Shown here in pieces: positions 40,269-48,566 of a DNA stretch of 64,000 nucleotides. The stretch spans positions 84,786 to 148,785 of the forward strand of contig CAKUZD010000006.1 in assembly GCA_934718275.1 (NCBI GenBank). Reading direction: 5' to 3'. The position numbers and the translations under genes were made by a program. The stretch's first letter is position 1, and the number at the start of each line of letters is the position of its first letter. The stretch is from an uncultured Candidatus Melainabacteria bacterium (lineage in GTDB: Bacteria; Cyanobacteriota; Vampirovibrionia; Gastranaerophilales; Gastranaerophilaceae). A model generated the notes under the pieces. The model saw only the letters and a list, made by a program, of their open reading frames with translations. It did no database searches and had not been told where the DNA came from.

Positions 40269-40303
40269 ACTAAAGTATGAAATTTCCCATACTAAAGTAT
40301 GAA
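40269..40303. promoter_or_regulatory. duplicated operator-like repeat upstream of the HEPN/MNT pair
   Basis: ACTAAAGTATGAA occurs at 40269-40281 and 40291-40303, 22 bp apart. The second lies in a perfect palindrome CATACT-AA-AGTATG (40288-40301). It is located between the divergent promoters of the HEPN/MNT pair and the HD-GYP-like gene, so it may be the operator of either. Confidence 0.5.
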
Positions 40304-40331
40304 CTTTTGTAAAATTTATTAAAGTTTTTTC

Positions 40332-40337
40332 TATACT
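40332..40337 (+). promoter_or_regulatory. -10 box of the HD-GYP-like gene
   Basis: TATACT lies 43 bases before the ATG, with TTGTAA at 40307-40312 as a weak -35 at a spacing of 19. The ribosome-binding site TAAGGAAAA follows. Confidence 0.45.
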
Positions 40338-40380
40338 GTGCCGTAAGTATATATGAAGGCATGTATGTAAGGAAAATTTC

Positions 40381-41631
40381 ATGAAAAGAGAAGAAAATAA
40401 TAACGGTGTTTCACTGTTTTCGCAGTCTGATTATTTAGTTGGACAGGATCCTATTGAAGAAATTTTTGCACTTAATTTAGGTGATTTTATCGCCGAAAAT
40501 CTTATTTCTGAGGATTTGGCAAGAAAGATTGGTAATAATATAAAAGATAAAAAGGCCGGGCTAATAAATCAGTTAAAAGAACTTATTTCTATATATTCTT
40601 TACAAAATACACTTTGTGTGTTGAGTGTTAATAAATCTGAGGAACAAGCTATTTATACGTCAATAGCTCAATCTGTTTGTCAAATGTTGGAGCTTAAAGC
40701 ATGTCATATTTATCTTGATAAAAATAATGAATTAGAGCTTGTTGGATCAACTTCGGAGGCAATTGCTAAATATGCGGAAGATGAAACAAGTTCTGTAGGC
40801 AGAGCCTTTCTTTTAGGCGAAACAGTGACGGATGGAACAACTGTTGTTCCTATGCATTGTAATATTAAGTCTACCGGTGTTATTGTTCTTGATAATGATA
40901 CGGTTATAAATGAAGAATATATAGAGCTTGTTGAAAGTATTGCAATACTTTTTGCGACATCAATGACCTTGCAGTCATGCATTGATGATACTAACAAAAT
41001 TATAGAGGATAATACATCTACTGTTGCTGATTTACAGCATGCTAGAGCTGAATTAACCGCTTTAATTGGTGATTTGTGTGATTATCAACAAAGTTTTGTT
41101 GAACACTTGGCTTATGCTGTTGATACAAAAGGGCAGTATAAAGTAGCTCATTCTAAAAATACGGCTAAACTTGCTCGTAAAATTTGTGTTCAATTAGGTT
41201 TGAATGAAAAAACTACAGATTTGATATACTATGCAGGTTTGTTACAAAATATCGGGAAAATAGCTGTTCCTGAAAAATTATTTGCGGCAAACGGACAACT
41301 TTCTACTGATGAATTAAAATTAATACAGGAGCATGCTGATTTTGGTGTTCATTTATTAATGAATATCAATTTCTTATCAGAAGTTGTTCCATATATAACT
41401 TATCAGAAAGAAAGATACGATGGTTCCGGTATGCCTGAAGGCTTGAAGGGACAATCTATTCCATTTGGTTCAAGGATTATTGCCGTTGCTGATGCATATT
41501 GTGCGATGACTTCGGATAGACCTTATAGAAAAGCTATGTCTGTGGATAAAGCTCTTGAAATTATGAGTTCGGAAATCGGTAAAAAATGGGATCCGGTGGT
41601 TATTCAGGCATTGAAAGAATGCGTTCAATAA
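40381..41631 (+). CDS. GAF plus degenerate HD-GYP domain protein
   Basis: The 416-aa protein has an N-terminal region of about 75 residues, a GAF-like sensor domain (about 80-200), a short helix, then an HD-GYP fold. In place of the metal-binding HD it reads LLQNIGKIAVPEKLF, in place of HHE it has TYQKERYDGSGMPEGL, and GYP is GMP. The later conserved stretches IQEHADFGVHLL and ADAYCAMTSDRPYRKAMS remain. Several catalytic ligands are therefore missing, and cyclic-di-GMP hydrolysis is unlikely; binding or scaffolding is more probable. It is monocistronic. Confidence 0.88.
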   Translation: MKREENNNGVSLFSQSDYLVGQDPIEEIFALNLGDFIAENLISEDLARKIGNNIKDKKAGLINQLKELISIYSLQNTLCVLSVNKSEEQAIYTSIAQSVCQMLELKACHIYLDKNNELELVGSTSEAIAKYAEDETSSVGRAFLLGETVTDGTTVVPMHCNIKSTGVIVLDNDTVINEEYIELVESIAILFATSMTLQSCIDDTNKIIEDNTSTVADLQHARAELTALIGDLCDYQQSFVEHLAYAVDTKGQYKVAHSKNTAKLARKICVQLGLNEKTTDLIYYAGLLQNIGKIAVPEKLFAANGQLSTDELKLIQEHADFGVHLLMNINFLSEVVPYITYQKERYDGSGMPEGLKGQSIPFGSRIIAVADAYCAMTSDRPYRKAMSVDKALEIMSSEIGKKWDPVVIQALKECVQ

Positions 41632-41649
41632 GTGTTTGAATGAGTAGTT

Positions 41650-41785
41650 TTGTCATGTTGAGGCTAGAAATAGTCAATTGAGCAGCTAAAGTGAAACAAT
41701 CAGGAATGTATGTTTGGGATACTTGCTCTTGTATAACAACTATTTATTAACTGAATTCTTTCGGGCAAAGCTATCAAAATGACTT
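41650..41785. repeat. degraded inverted repeat of the GTCATTTTG type
   Basis: GTTTTGTCATGTTGAGG near 41648 faces CTATCAAAATGACTTTTTC near 41771, matching the arms of the element at 21205-21264 with changes and a longer spacer. No gene is seen in the 203-base gap 41632-41834. Confidence 0.45.
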
Positions 41786-41834
41786 TTTCTGTACCTATTA
41801 ATGACTTAAAGCCTTGTTGTCTTTTTGTATTGTG

Positions 41835-42128
41835 CTATTGTACAATGCTGAATGCTGTAATTTTTTCTATTGCTATATTAATCCAGTCATATTTAAAGCA
41901 CATGTAATCGTTGCATTTACAATCATCATCTTCGCAAGTGCAATAATCATTTAGACGGCATACGGTAGCATTTTCAAGAGTAATAAAATCGTCATGGCAT
42001 TCTTCACATCTGCCTTCCGGAATAAATATTTGACCATCAATTTTTAAGTGGTTTGTAAAAATTGCAATTTTGTGTGTACCGCTTTCTTCTACAATTTTGC
42101 TAATAGATTTAATTAAATTTTTTGACAT
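41835..42128 (-). CDS. hypothetical cysteine-rich protein
   Basis: The 97-aa protein has nine cysteines, mostly in CEECHDDF and the cluster CRLNDYCTCEDDDCKC followed by NDYMC, interleaved with acidic residues, so metal binding is likely. The N- and C-terminal parts are ordinary alpha/beta sequence. AAAGGAGG is a strong ribosome-binding site. The family is not recognised. It is divergent from gyrB. Confidence 0.7.
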   Translation of the reverse strand: MSKNLIKSISKIVEESGTHKIAIFTNHLKIDGQIFIPEGRCEECHDDFITLENATVCRLNDYCTCEDDDCKCNDYMCFKYDWINIAIEKITAFSIVQ

Positions 42129-42214
42129 ATAAAACCTCCTTTACAAAGAAAGTTTAATTTGGGCACAAATAAAAATAATGCCCTGATTGGCTAATGTTTA
42201 CTTTTTTTCATAAA

Positions 42215-42244
42215 TTGGGCAAAAAAAAATGTTTATGCTACAAT
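42215..42244 (+). promoter_or_regulatory. gyrB promoter
   Basis: TTGGGC at 42215-42220, 18 bases, then TACAAT at 42239-42244 preceded by TGC (extended -10). The ATG lies 38 bases downstream, after AAGGGGAG. Confidence 0.65.
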
Positions 42245-42282
42245 AAATATAAGGGATTAGACTAAATTAAGGGGAGAAATAA

Positions 42283-44823
42283 ATGGCTGAAACAGAAGTT
42301 AGTAACGAGCAAAAGACGCAACAAGCTGCGCCGGAAGAAAAAATCGAAGTTAATGAGCTTCCAGATAATGATGAAGCCATTGAAACTAAAACTTCCCAAG
42401 AATATGATGCAAGTAATATTCGTGTGTTGGAAGGACTTGAAGCGGTTCGTATGAGACCGGGGATGTATATTGGCTCTACTTCCCAAAGAGGTTTACACCA
42501 TTGTATTTATGAAATCGTTGATAACTCAATTGATGAGTCTTTGGCAGGATTTTGTACTGATATCTATGTGACAATTAATAAGGACAATAGTGTTACTGTT
42601 GAAGACAATGGACGTGGTATTCCTGTTGATGTAAAGCCCGGAACAAATAAATCAGCTTTAGAAATTGTTCATACCGTTCTTCATGCCGGCGGAAAATTCG
42701 GTGACGGTGGTTACAAGGTTTCAGGCGGATTGCACGGGGTAGGTGCTTCTGTTGTAAACGCTCTTTCTGAAAAATATATTGTAGAGGTTTCAAGACAAGG
42801 TTTTGTATGGCGTCAGGAATATATGAGAGGAGAACCGGTTGCGCCTGTTGAAAAAGTTAAAGGAACAGACAAAACAGGTACTAAAACAACTTTTTGGCCT
42901 GATCCTGAAATATTTACGGAAACTACAGAAATAGATGCTGATGTCGTTTCTAACAGACTTAGAGAAATGGCATTTTTGAATAAAGGCTTGAAAATTATTT
43001 TTTCTGACTTGAGAACAGATGCAAATGAGGTTTATCACTATGTTGGTGGTATTGGAAGCTATGTAGAATTCTTAAACCAAAATAGAAATGTTTTGCATGA
43101 AAAACCTATCTATATAGATAAAGTTGTTGATGGTATGCAAATCGAAGTTGCTATGCAGTATACAGATGCTTATAGTGAAAGTGTATTGTCGTTTGCTAAC
43201 AATATTAACACTCATTCAGGCGGTACTCATTTAACCGGATTTAGAAACTCTTTGACTCGTGTATTTAATGATTACGCAAGAAAAAATAATATTTTGAAAG
43301 ATTCTGATCAAAACCTATCCGGAGAAGATGTAAGAGAGGGCTTAACTGCGATTGTTAGTGTAAAAATTCCAAACCCTGAATTTGAAGGACAGACAAAGGA
43401 AAAATTGGGTAATGCTGAAGCTATGGGGGCTACTCAAGATGCTGTTCGTGATAAGTTGCAAGAGTGGTTGGAATTTAATCCTAAAATCGCAAAAATTATT
43501 ATTGAAAAAACTTTACAAGCTCAAAGAGCTCGTGAAGCTGCAAGAAAAGCAAGAGAGTTAACAAGAAGGAAATCTGTTCTTGAAAACTCTACTCTCCCTG
43601 GGAAATTAGCTGATTGCTCAAATAGAGAGCCTGAAAAATGCGAAATATACATAGTTGAGGGTGATTCTGCGGGCGGTTCTGCAAAACAGGGCAGAAACAG
43701 AATGTTCCAAGCAATTTTGCCGTTAAGAGGTAAAATTTTAAATGTTGAGAAAGCAAGATTGGATAAGATTTATGGAAATAATGAAATTCAATCTATGGTT
43801 CAGGCATTTGGTATAAATATCAGTAGAAACCCTGATGAAGTTGATATTGAAAAACTGCGTTATCATAAAATTATTATTATGACCGATGCCGATGTTGATG
43901 GAGCACATATTAGAACATTGTTATTAACATTCTTCTTCAGATATGCAAGACCGTTGATTGAAAACGGTTATGTATATATTGCTCAACCTCCTTTATTCAA
44001 AGTTACTCAGGGTAAAAATTCCGAGTACATGTATGATGAGCATGCATTAGACAAAATGTTAAAAGAACGTGGAATTAAAAATTTGAGTTTGTCTGATAAG
44101 GCTAAATCAAGAACCAAATCCGGAGAAGAACTTTTAGAGTTAGTTAAAAATATGTCAGCATTCTACAATTCATATAATAATCCTATTTTGAATTTGTATC
44201 CTGCTGTTGTATTGAGAGGATTAATTCGGTCTGAAATTACTCCTGAGTGTTTTGAAGATCAAGCAAAAATGACTGAAATTATTGATTATTTAAATCATTA
44301 TTTGCAAGACCATGCTAAGAATTATAATATTTCGGAAGCTGCAAATTATGTTTGTTCTTTAAAATATAATCCTGAAAATTCAAAATATGCAATTCAGTTG
44401 AATTTTAATGAAGAAGAACATGTTATTATTAATCAAAATATCGTGAAAAGTTCTGAATATAAGAGATTGAAGGCTGCATACCCTGTAATTAGAGATTATT
44501 TAATTGAGGAAGAAGAAAGTTTGATTTTGGAGACTGATACAGAGCAGTACGAAATTACATCTTTTGAAAAGCTTCAAAAATTGATTGATGATAGAGGTTC
44601 TAAAGGTTTGCAAATCCAACGTTTCAAAGGTTTAGGTGAAATGATGCCTCAACAACTTTGGGAAACTACAATGGATCCTGCAACAAGAACGTTGTTGAAA
44701 GTAAATCTTGAAGATGCTATGTTATGCGATCAATTGTTTGATATTCTGATGGGTGATAAGGTTGATCCGCGTAGAAACTTTATTGAAACTCATGCAGTTT
44801 ATGCAACAAATATTGATATTTAA
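42283..44823 (+). CDS. gyrB: DNA gyrase subunit B
   Basis: GyrB supplies the ATPase of DNA gyrase. The 846-aa protein shows GMYIGSTSQRGLHHCIYEIV, the GHKL loop HAGGKFGDGGYKVSGGLHGV, the TOPRIM signature EGDSAGGSAKQGRNR with MTDADVDGAHIRTLLL, and the C-terminal RFKGLGEMMPQQLW. Compared with the short 640-aa form it has an N-terminal polar extension of about 45 residues and an insertion of about 170 residues between the TOPRIM and the tail, as in the long GyrB of many Gram-negative bacteria. A strong terminator follows. Confidence 0.97.
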   Translation: MAETEVSNEQKTQQAAPEEKIEVNELPDNDEAIETKTSQEYDASNIRVLEGLEAVRMRPGMYIGSTSQRGLHHCIYEIVDNSIDESLAGFCTDIYVTINKDNSVTVEDNGRGIPVDVKPGTNKSALEIVHTVLHAGGKFGDGGYKVSGGLHGVGASVVNALSEKYIVEVSRQGFVWRQEYMRGEPVAPVEKVKGTDKTGTKTTFWPDPEIFTETTEIDADVVSNRLREMAFLNKGLKIIFSDLRTDANEVYHYVGGIGSYVEFLNQNRNVLHEKPIYIDKVVDGMQIEVAMQYTDAYSESVLSFANNINTHSGGTHLTGFRNSLTRVFNDYARKNNILKDSDQNLSGEDVREGLTAIVSVKIPNPEFEGQTKEKLGNAEAMGATQDAVRDKLQEWLEFNPKIAKIIIEKTLQAQRAREAARKARELTRRKSVLENSTLPGKLADCSNREPEKCEIYIVEGDSAGGSAKQGRNRMFQAILPLRGKILNVEKARLDKIYGNNEIQSMVQAFGINISRNPDEVDIEKLRYHKIIIMTDADVDGAHIRTLLLTFFFRYARPLIENGYVYIAQPPLFKVTQGKNSEYMYDEHALDKMLKERGIKNLSLSDKAKSRTKSGEELLELVKNMSAFYNSYNNPILNLYPAVVLRGLIRSEITPECFEDQAKMTEIIDYLNHYLQDHAKNYNISEAANYVCSLKYNPENSKYAIQLNFNEEEHVIINQNIVKSSEYKRLKAAYPVIRDYLIEEEESLILETDTEQYEITSFEKLQKLIDDRGSKGLQIQRFKGLGEMMPQQLWETTMDPATRTLLKVNLEDAMLCDQLFDILMGDKVDPRRNFIETHAVYATNIDI

Positions 44824-44848
44824 TAAAAATAGTATAGTTTTATTTTGT

Positions 44849-44877
44849 AAAGGATGTGAGTTCTCACGTCCTTTTTT
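44849..44877 (+). terminator. intrinsic terminator of gyrB
   Basis: AAGGATGTGAG and CTCACGTCCTT pair over 11 bp with one G-U around TT, then a T run. Confidence 0.9.
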
Positions 44878-44964
44878 ATTTTAAACTAATCATTTCTTGA
44901 ACTCTTTTTTTGCTTGGTGTATGATTAGTGCATAAATAGAATTAAACGAAAGAGAGATTTTAAA

Positions 44965-45624
44965 ATGACAAAAAAAGAATTGATTTTTTTAGGCCCACCG
45001 GCTTGTGGTAAAGGTACACAAACTAATAAGTTAGCAGAATATTTGAACTTTCCTCATGTTGATACCGGTTCATTATTGAGAGCAGAAATTAAAGGTGAAA
45101 CAGAAGCAGGTAAAGAGGCTAAAGCGTATATTGATAAAGGACAGTTGGTTCCTGTAGAATTGGTTACCAGAATTATTAAAAACAGACTTTCTCAGGATGA
45201 TTGTAAGAACGGTTATATTTTAGACGGTTTCCCTAGAAGTGTTGAACAAGCAGGTGAACTTGAAAAAATGAACGCAGAAATTGATAATAATGAAGATACT
45301 AAATTTATAGCAGTATATTTTGATATTGATACAAGTATTTTGGTGGAAAGAATTGTAAATCGCCGCTCTTGTCCTGTTTGTGGAGAAATTTACAATCTTG
45401 AATTTAAACCGCCTAAAGTAGAAGGTCATTGTGATAAAGATGGTGCAGAACTTACTCAACGTAAAGATGATACAAGAGAAGTTGCTCAATCGAGATTTGA
45501 TACTTATAACAAAGAAACAGCTCCATTAGTTGAATACTATACTAATAAAGGTGTTTTAAAGGCAATTGATGCAAACGGAACAATTGATGAAGTTTGGGAA
45601 AGATTGTTAGAAGTAATTAAGTAA
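44965..45624 (+). CDS. adk: adenylate kinase
   Basis: Adk interconverts ATP + AMP and 2 ADP. The 219-aa long-form protein has the P-loop FLGPPACGKGTQT, DTGSLLRAEI, GYILDGFPRSVEQAG for the AMP site, and a zinc-type LID with CPVCGEIYNLEF and HCDKDG. AAAGAGAGAT precedes the ATG. map follows about 85 bases later across a repeat-like spacer. Confidence 0.96.
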   Translation: MTKKELIFLGPPACGKGTQTNKLAEYLNFPHVDTGSLLRAEIKGETEAGKEAKAYIDKGQLVPVELVTRIIKNRLSQDDCKNGYILDGFPRSVEQAGELEKMNAEIDNNEDTKFIAVYFDIDTSILVERIVNRRSCPVCGEIYNLEFKPPKVEGHCDKDGAELTQRKDDTREVAQSRFDTYNKETAPLVEYYTNKGVLKAIDANGTIDEVWERLLEVIK

Positions 45625-45708
45625 TATAGTGAATAGTTTTTTTAGAGTGAAGCGATTGAAATGCTCTTTTCACGTTTCACTTCTCACTTGAATAAACGAG
45701 GTCTTATC

Positions 45709-46461
45709 ATGATACATAAAAAATCACGAGATGAAATAAAAAGAATTAGACATGCAGGTCATATTGTGGCTCTTGTCCATAAGAAAATGAGAGAGGTTAT
45801 TGAACCCGGAATTAGTACAAAAGAATTGGATAATATAGCCCACGAAATTATTAGAAAAGAGCGTGCTATTCCGACATTTTTAGGTTATAACGGTTTTCCG
45901 GCATCAATTTGTGCTTCTATCAATGAAAAAGTTGTTCATGGAATTCCTCATGAAAAAGAGGTTGTTAAAGAAGGCGATATAATTAGTATTGATGTTGGTG
46001 CTACTTATGCCGGTATGGTTGGTGACGGTGCTTGGACTTATCCGGTTGGAAAAATTAGTGATGAATGTCAGAGATTATTAAAAGCGACAGAAGAAGCTTT
46101 ATTTGCGGGTATTGCACAAATGAAGCCCGGAAACGTTCTTGATGATGTTTCAGGTGCTGTGGAAGCTGTTGCAGTAAGAGAAAAATTAGGTATTGTTCGT
46201 CAATATGGCGGTCACGGCGTTGGTCATGAGATGCATGAAGAACCATTTTTATTTAATTATAAGGTGGGAGACAGAACTTTGTTGAAATCGGGTTATGCAA
46301 TCGCTATTGAGCCAATGTTAAATCTCGGATGTGATGAAGTTGAAGTTGCTGATGATGAATGGACTGTTAGCACAGTTGACAAAAAGCCTTCTGCTCATTT
46401 TGAGCATTCAGTTCTTGTTACAGATGATGAACCTATAATTATTACACAGTTGATGGAGTAG
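45709..46461 (+). CDS. map: type I methionine aminopeptidase
   Basis: Map removes N-terminal Met from new proteins. From the ATG at 45709, 7 bases after ACGAGG, the protein has 250 aa. It shows VVHGIPHEKEVVKEGDIISI, DVGATYAGMVGDGAWTY with the metal Asp residues, GHGVGHEMHEEPF with His, and EPMLNLGCDEV and FEHSVLVTDD with Glu. A longer in-frame start at 45661 lies in the repeat-like spacer and would not match the family. The order adk-map is common in ribosomal operons. Confidence 0.96.
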   Translation: MIHKKSRDEIKRIRHAGHIVALVHKKMREVIEPGISTKELDNIAHEIIRKERAIPTFLGYNGFPASICASINEKVVHGIPHEKEVVKEGDIISIDVGATYAGMVGDGAWTYPVGKISDECQRLLKATEEALFAGIAQMKPGNVLDDVSGAVEAVAVREKLGIVRQYGGHGVGHEMHEEPFLFNYKVGDRTLLKSGYAIAIEPMLNLGCDEVEVADDEWTVSTVDKKPSAHFEHSVLVTDDEPIIITQLME

Positions 46462-46468
46462 TAAGATT

Positions 46469-47101
46469 ATGAATTATTATATAGGCTTGTCTATGGCTGC
46501 TTCGTCAGGTATGGATAGTGGGGTTGCTATTATAGATGAGGATAACAACCTTATACTTGTAGATAAACTTTATACAATGAATGACGTAATGTTCTTTTTT
46601 GACAATTACCCTTCGTTAAAGTATTCAAAAATTTGTTCTTCTCTTATTTGGGATAGAACTATGTTAAACGGTAAGTGGAGAATATTAGGCAAACCTTATC
46701 AGCAGGTTTCAACAAATAGTTTAATTCCTAATAGGGATGGTTGGACACATAGATATTCAACTAGAGGTTGTGAGTATTTTAAATCATTAACTGAAAAAGG
46801 AATTGAAATAAATCGTTTTGAACTTTATTTAACTCGTCAAAGTTTACATTTAGATTCGTGTTATAAGGAGCGCTCTCCTGCTGATTGCAAGTTTTTACAA
46901 CAAACTTTACGTTTTGAATGGGGACTTGATTTGCCTGCGAATATGATGCCAATGGCTCAATTAGAAGCTATAATTGGTGCGATTTTAGCAAAAGAAAATA
47001 CTAAACATCCGGAAAATATTAAAATTATTTCGAGTTTTAAAGATATGAATGTTATTGATGTTATAAAAAATCCTAAATTATTGGATAGAATTGCAGTGTA
47101 A
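46469..47101 (+). CDS. hypothetical protein, possibly RNase H-like (DUF429-like)
   Basis: The 210-aa protein begins MNYYIGLSMAASSGMDSGVA, which resembles the first strands of RNase H-fold proteins such as DUF429, where an acidic residue would be expected near Met8. Later it has SSLIWDRTMLNGKWRILGKP and a C-terminal helix AQLEAIIGAILAKENTKH. I cannot confirm the family. It starts 8 bases after the map stop, so it is likely in that operon. Confidence 0.62.
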   Translation: MNYYIGLSMAASSGMDSGVAIIDEDNNLILVDKLYTMNDVMFFFDNYPSLKYSKICSSLIWDRTMLNGKWRILGKPYQQVSTNSLIPNRDGWTHRYSTRGCEYFKSLTEKGIEINRFELYLTRQSLHLDSCYKERSPADCKFLQQTLRFEWGLDLPANMMPMAQLEAIIGAILAKENTKHPENIKIISSFKDMNVIDVIKNPKLLDRIAV

Positions 47102-47130
47102 TTTGTATTAAAGAAATTTGTAAACGTATA

Positions 47131-47150
47131 GGAGGTAGTATATGTTTTAA
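47131..47150 (+). other. ribosome-binding site followed by a two-codon ORF
   Basis: GGAGG (47131-47135) precedes ATG-TTT-TAA (47142-47150). The stop overlaps the stop of the opposing gene. It may be a decayed gene start or a minigene. Confidence 0.35.
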
Positions 47151-47665
47151 TCTCTGCTTCCCATTAAGCTTAATGCAAGTCCAATTGCGCCACCTATACC
47201 GGTTCCCCACCAAAATTTATTTTTCTTTATGGCTTTGTATGCAGTTGCACAATTATTATCCATTAGTGCCGGAGTTTTTTTATAGCTTTTGAAGTTTGTA
47301 TCGAAATCACTTTTTAATCTTTTTACATTTGCCGGATCAGAAACTTTTTTATCAATTTCTATGCATTTGTTTGTGATAGCTTGAAAATCTTCAGATAATC
47401 CCATTTCTTGTAAAATCATTTTACTTTCAGGGCTGACTTTTTTAGATTCTACTTCTTGTGCTGCTCTTGCTAGAGCTTGTATTTGTGCATTTGCTTCTTC
47501 TCTTGTGACATCAAAAGCTTTTTGGACAAAAATATCTTTTTTGACCGGAAGATAATAGGCATTCATTCCAATTAAACCTCCCGCGATAGTTGCACCAATT
47601 TTTCTTTTTCTTGATGCAGAAGGGTTTGATGGGTAGTATGCCATATTTGGGTTAATTTCAGCCAT
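47147..47665 (-). CDS. hypothetical protein with terminal hydrophobic segments
   Basis: From the ATG at 47665, 6 bases after GAGG, the product has 172 aa. A basic patch (SASRKRKIGATIAGGLIGMN) leads into a Gly/Ala hydrophobic segment at about residues 23-38. A helical domain follows, and a second Gly-rich hydrophobic stretch ends the protein (WWGTGIGGAIGLALSLMG). This could be a hairpin-like membrane protein with two glycine-zipper helices. Not recognised. Confidence 0.65.
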   Translation of the reverse strand: MAEINPNMAYYPSNPSASRKRKIGATIAGGLIGMNAYYLPVKKDIFVQKAFDVTREEANAQIQALARAAQEVESKKVSPESKMILQEMGLSEDFQAITNKCIEIDKKVSDPANVKRLKSDFDTNFKSYKKTPALMDNNCATAYKAIKKNKFWWGTGIGGAIGLALSLMGSRD

Positions 47666-47857
47666 AGAATGCCTCACAACTTTTACTTGCTATTATAGTA
47701 AAATCCTGTGAAAATATTTTTTGCTAGTTATGTTGAAAAATTTTTTTAGTATTGTTGCAAAAATAGTTATGAGAACAGGTAACTACGATTTATGTTCCTG
47801 TTGGTGTAAAATTATAAGATAAATGTAATATTGAGTGTGATAATTATATGCTTATGG

Positions 47858-48469
47858 TTAAATAATTTCAGCCAAAATATTAATTACATTTTGGTGTATT
47901 TCTTCTATAGATTTTGTTGCATCAAGAACTTTAATTCTTTGAGGTTCTAGTTTCGCTAATTCTAAATAGCCGTTTCTAACTCTGTTGTGGAAATCTATTC
48001 CGGCACTTTCCATTCTATCTTTTTCTTTCCCAACTCGTTGCATAGATGTTTCAACGTCAATATCAAAAACTAAAGTTAAATCGGGTTTTTTGCCATTTGT
48101 TGCAAGGTTGTTAAGCATATTAATTCTATTAATATCTAGTCCCCTGCCATAACCTTGGTATGCCGCTGTAGAATCAATGTGTCTGTCACAAAGAACTATT
48201 CCTCCCTTTTTTATCGCAGGATTAACTATAACATCAATGTTTTGAGCTCTGTCTGCTAAGAATAAAAAAGATTCACACCTGTCAGAAACTTCTCCATTGT
48301 AGTTTAAAAGAATTTCTCGAACTTTTTCGCCGAGCCCCTTACCTCCCGGTTCACGGGTTAAAATAACATTTTTCCCCTTTTGTTCAAGATAGTTTGCCAA
48401 TAAATTCATTTGGGTTGTTTTTCCACAACCGTCAGGTCCTTCAAAAGTAATAAATAATCCTTGTGTCAT
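47858..48469 (-). CDS. tmk: thymidylate kinase
   Basis: Tmk phosphorylates dTMP to dTDP. The 203-aa protein shows FEGPDGCGKTTQMNLL (P-loop), ILTREPGGKGLGEKV, LCDRHIDSTAAYQGYGRG and the LID region VGKEKDRMESAG. ATGGAGAAAAAA lies before the ATG. It diverges from the M16 gene. Confidence 0.96.
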   Translation of the reverse strand: MTQGLFITFEGPDGCGKTTQMNLLANYLEQKGKNVILTREPGGKGLGEKVREILLNYNGEVSDRCESFLFLADRAQNIDVIVNPAIKKGGIVLCDRHIDSTAAYQGYGRGLDINRINMLNNLATNGKKPDLTLVFDIDVETSMQRVGKEKDRMESAGIDFHNRVRNGYLELAKLEPQRIKVLDATKSIEEIHQNVINILAEII

Positions 48470-48566
48470 GTTTTTTTTTCTCCATGGTTATTCTATCATA
48501 AAATACCATAATTTGTATTTTATTGCTAATTATGCTAGAATAATGACAATTATAGGAGAGAGATTG

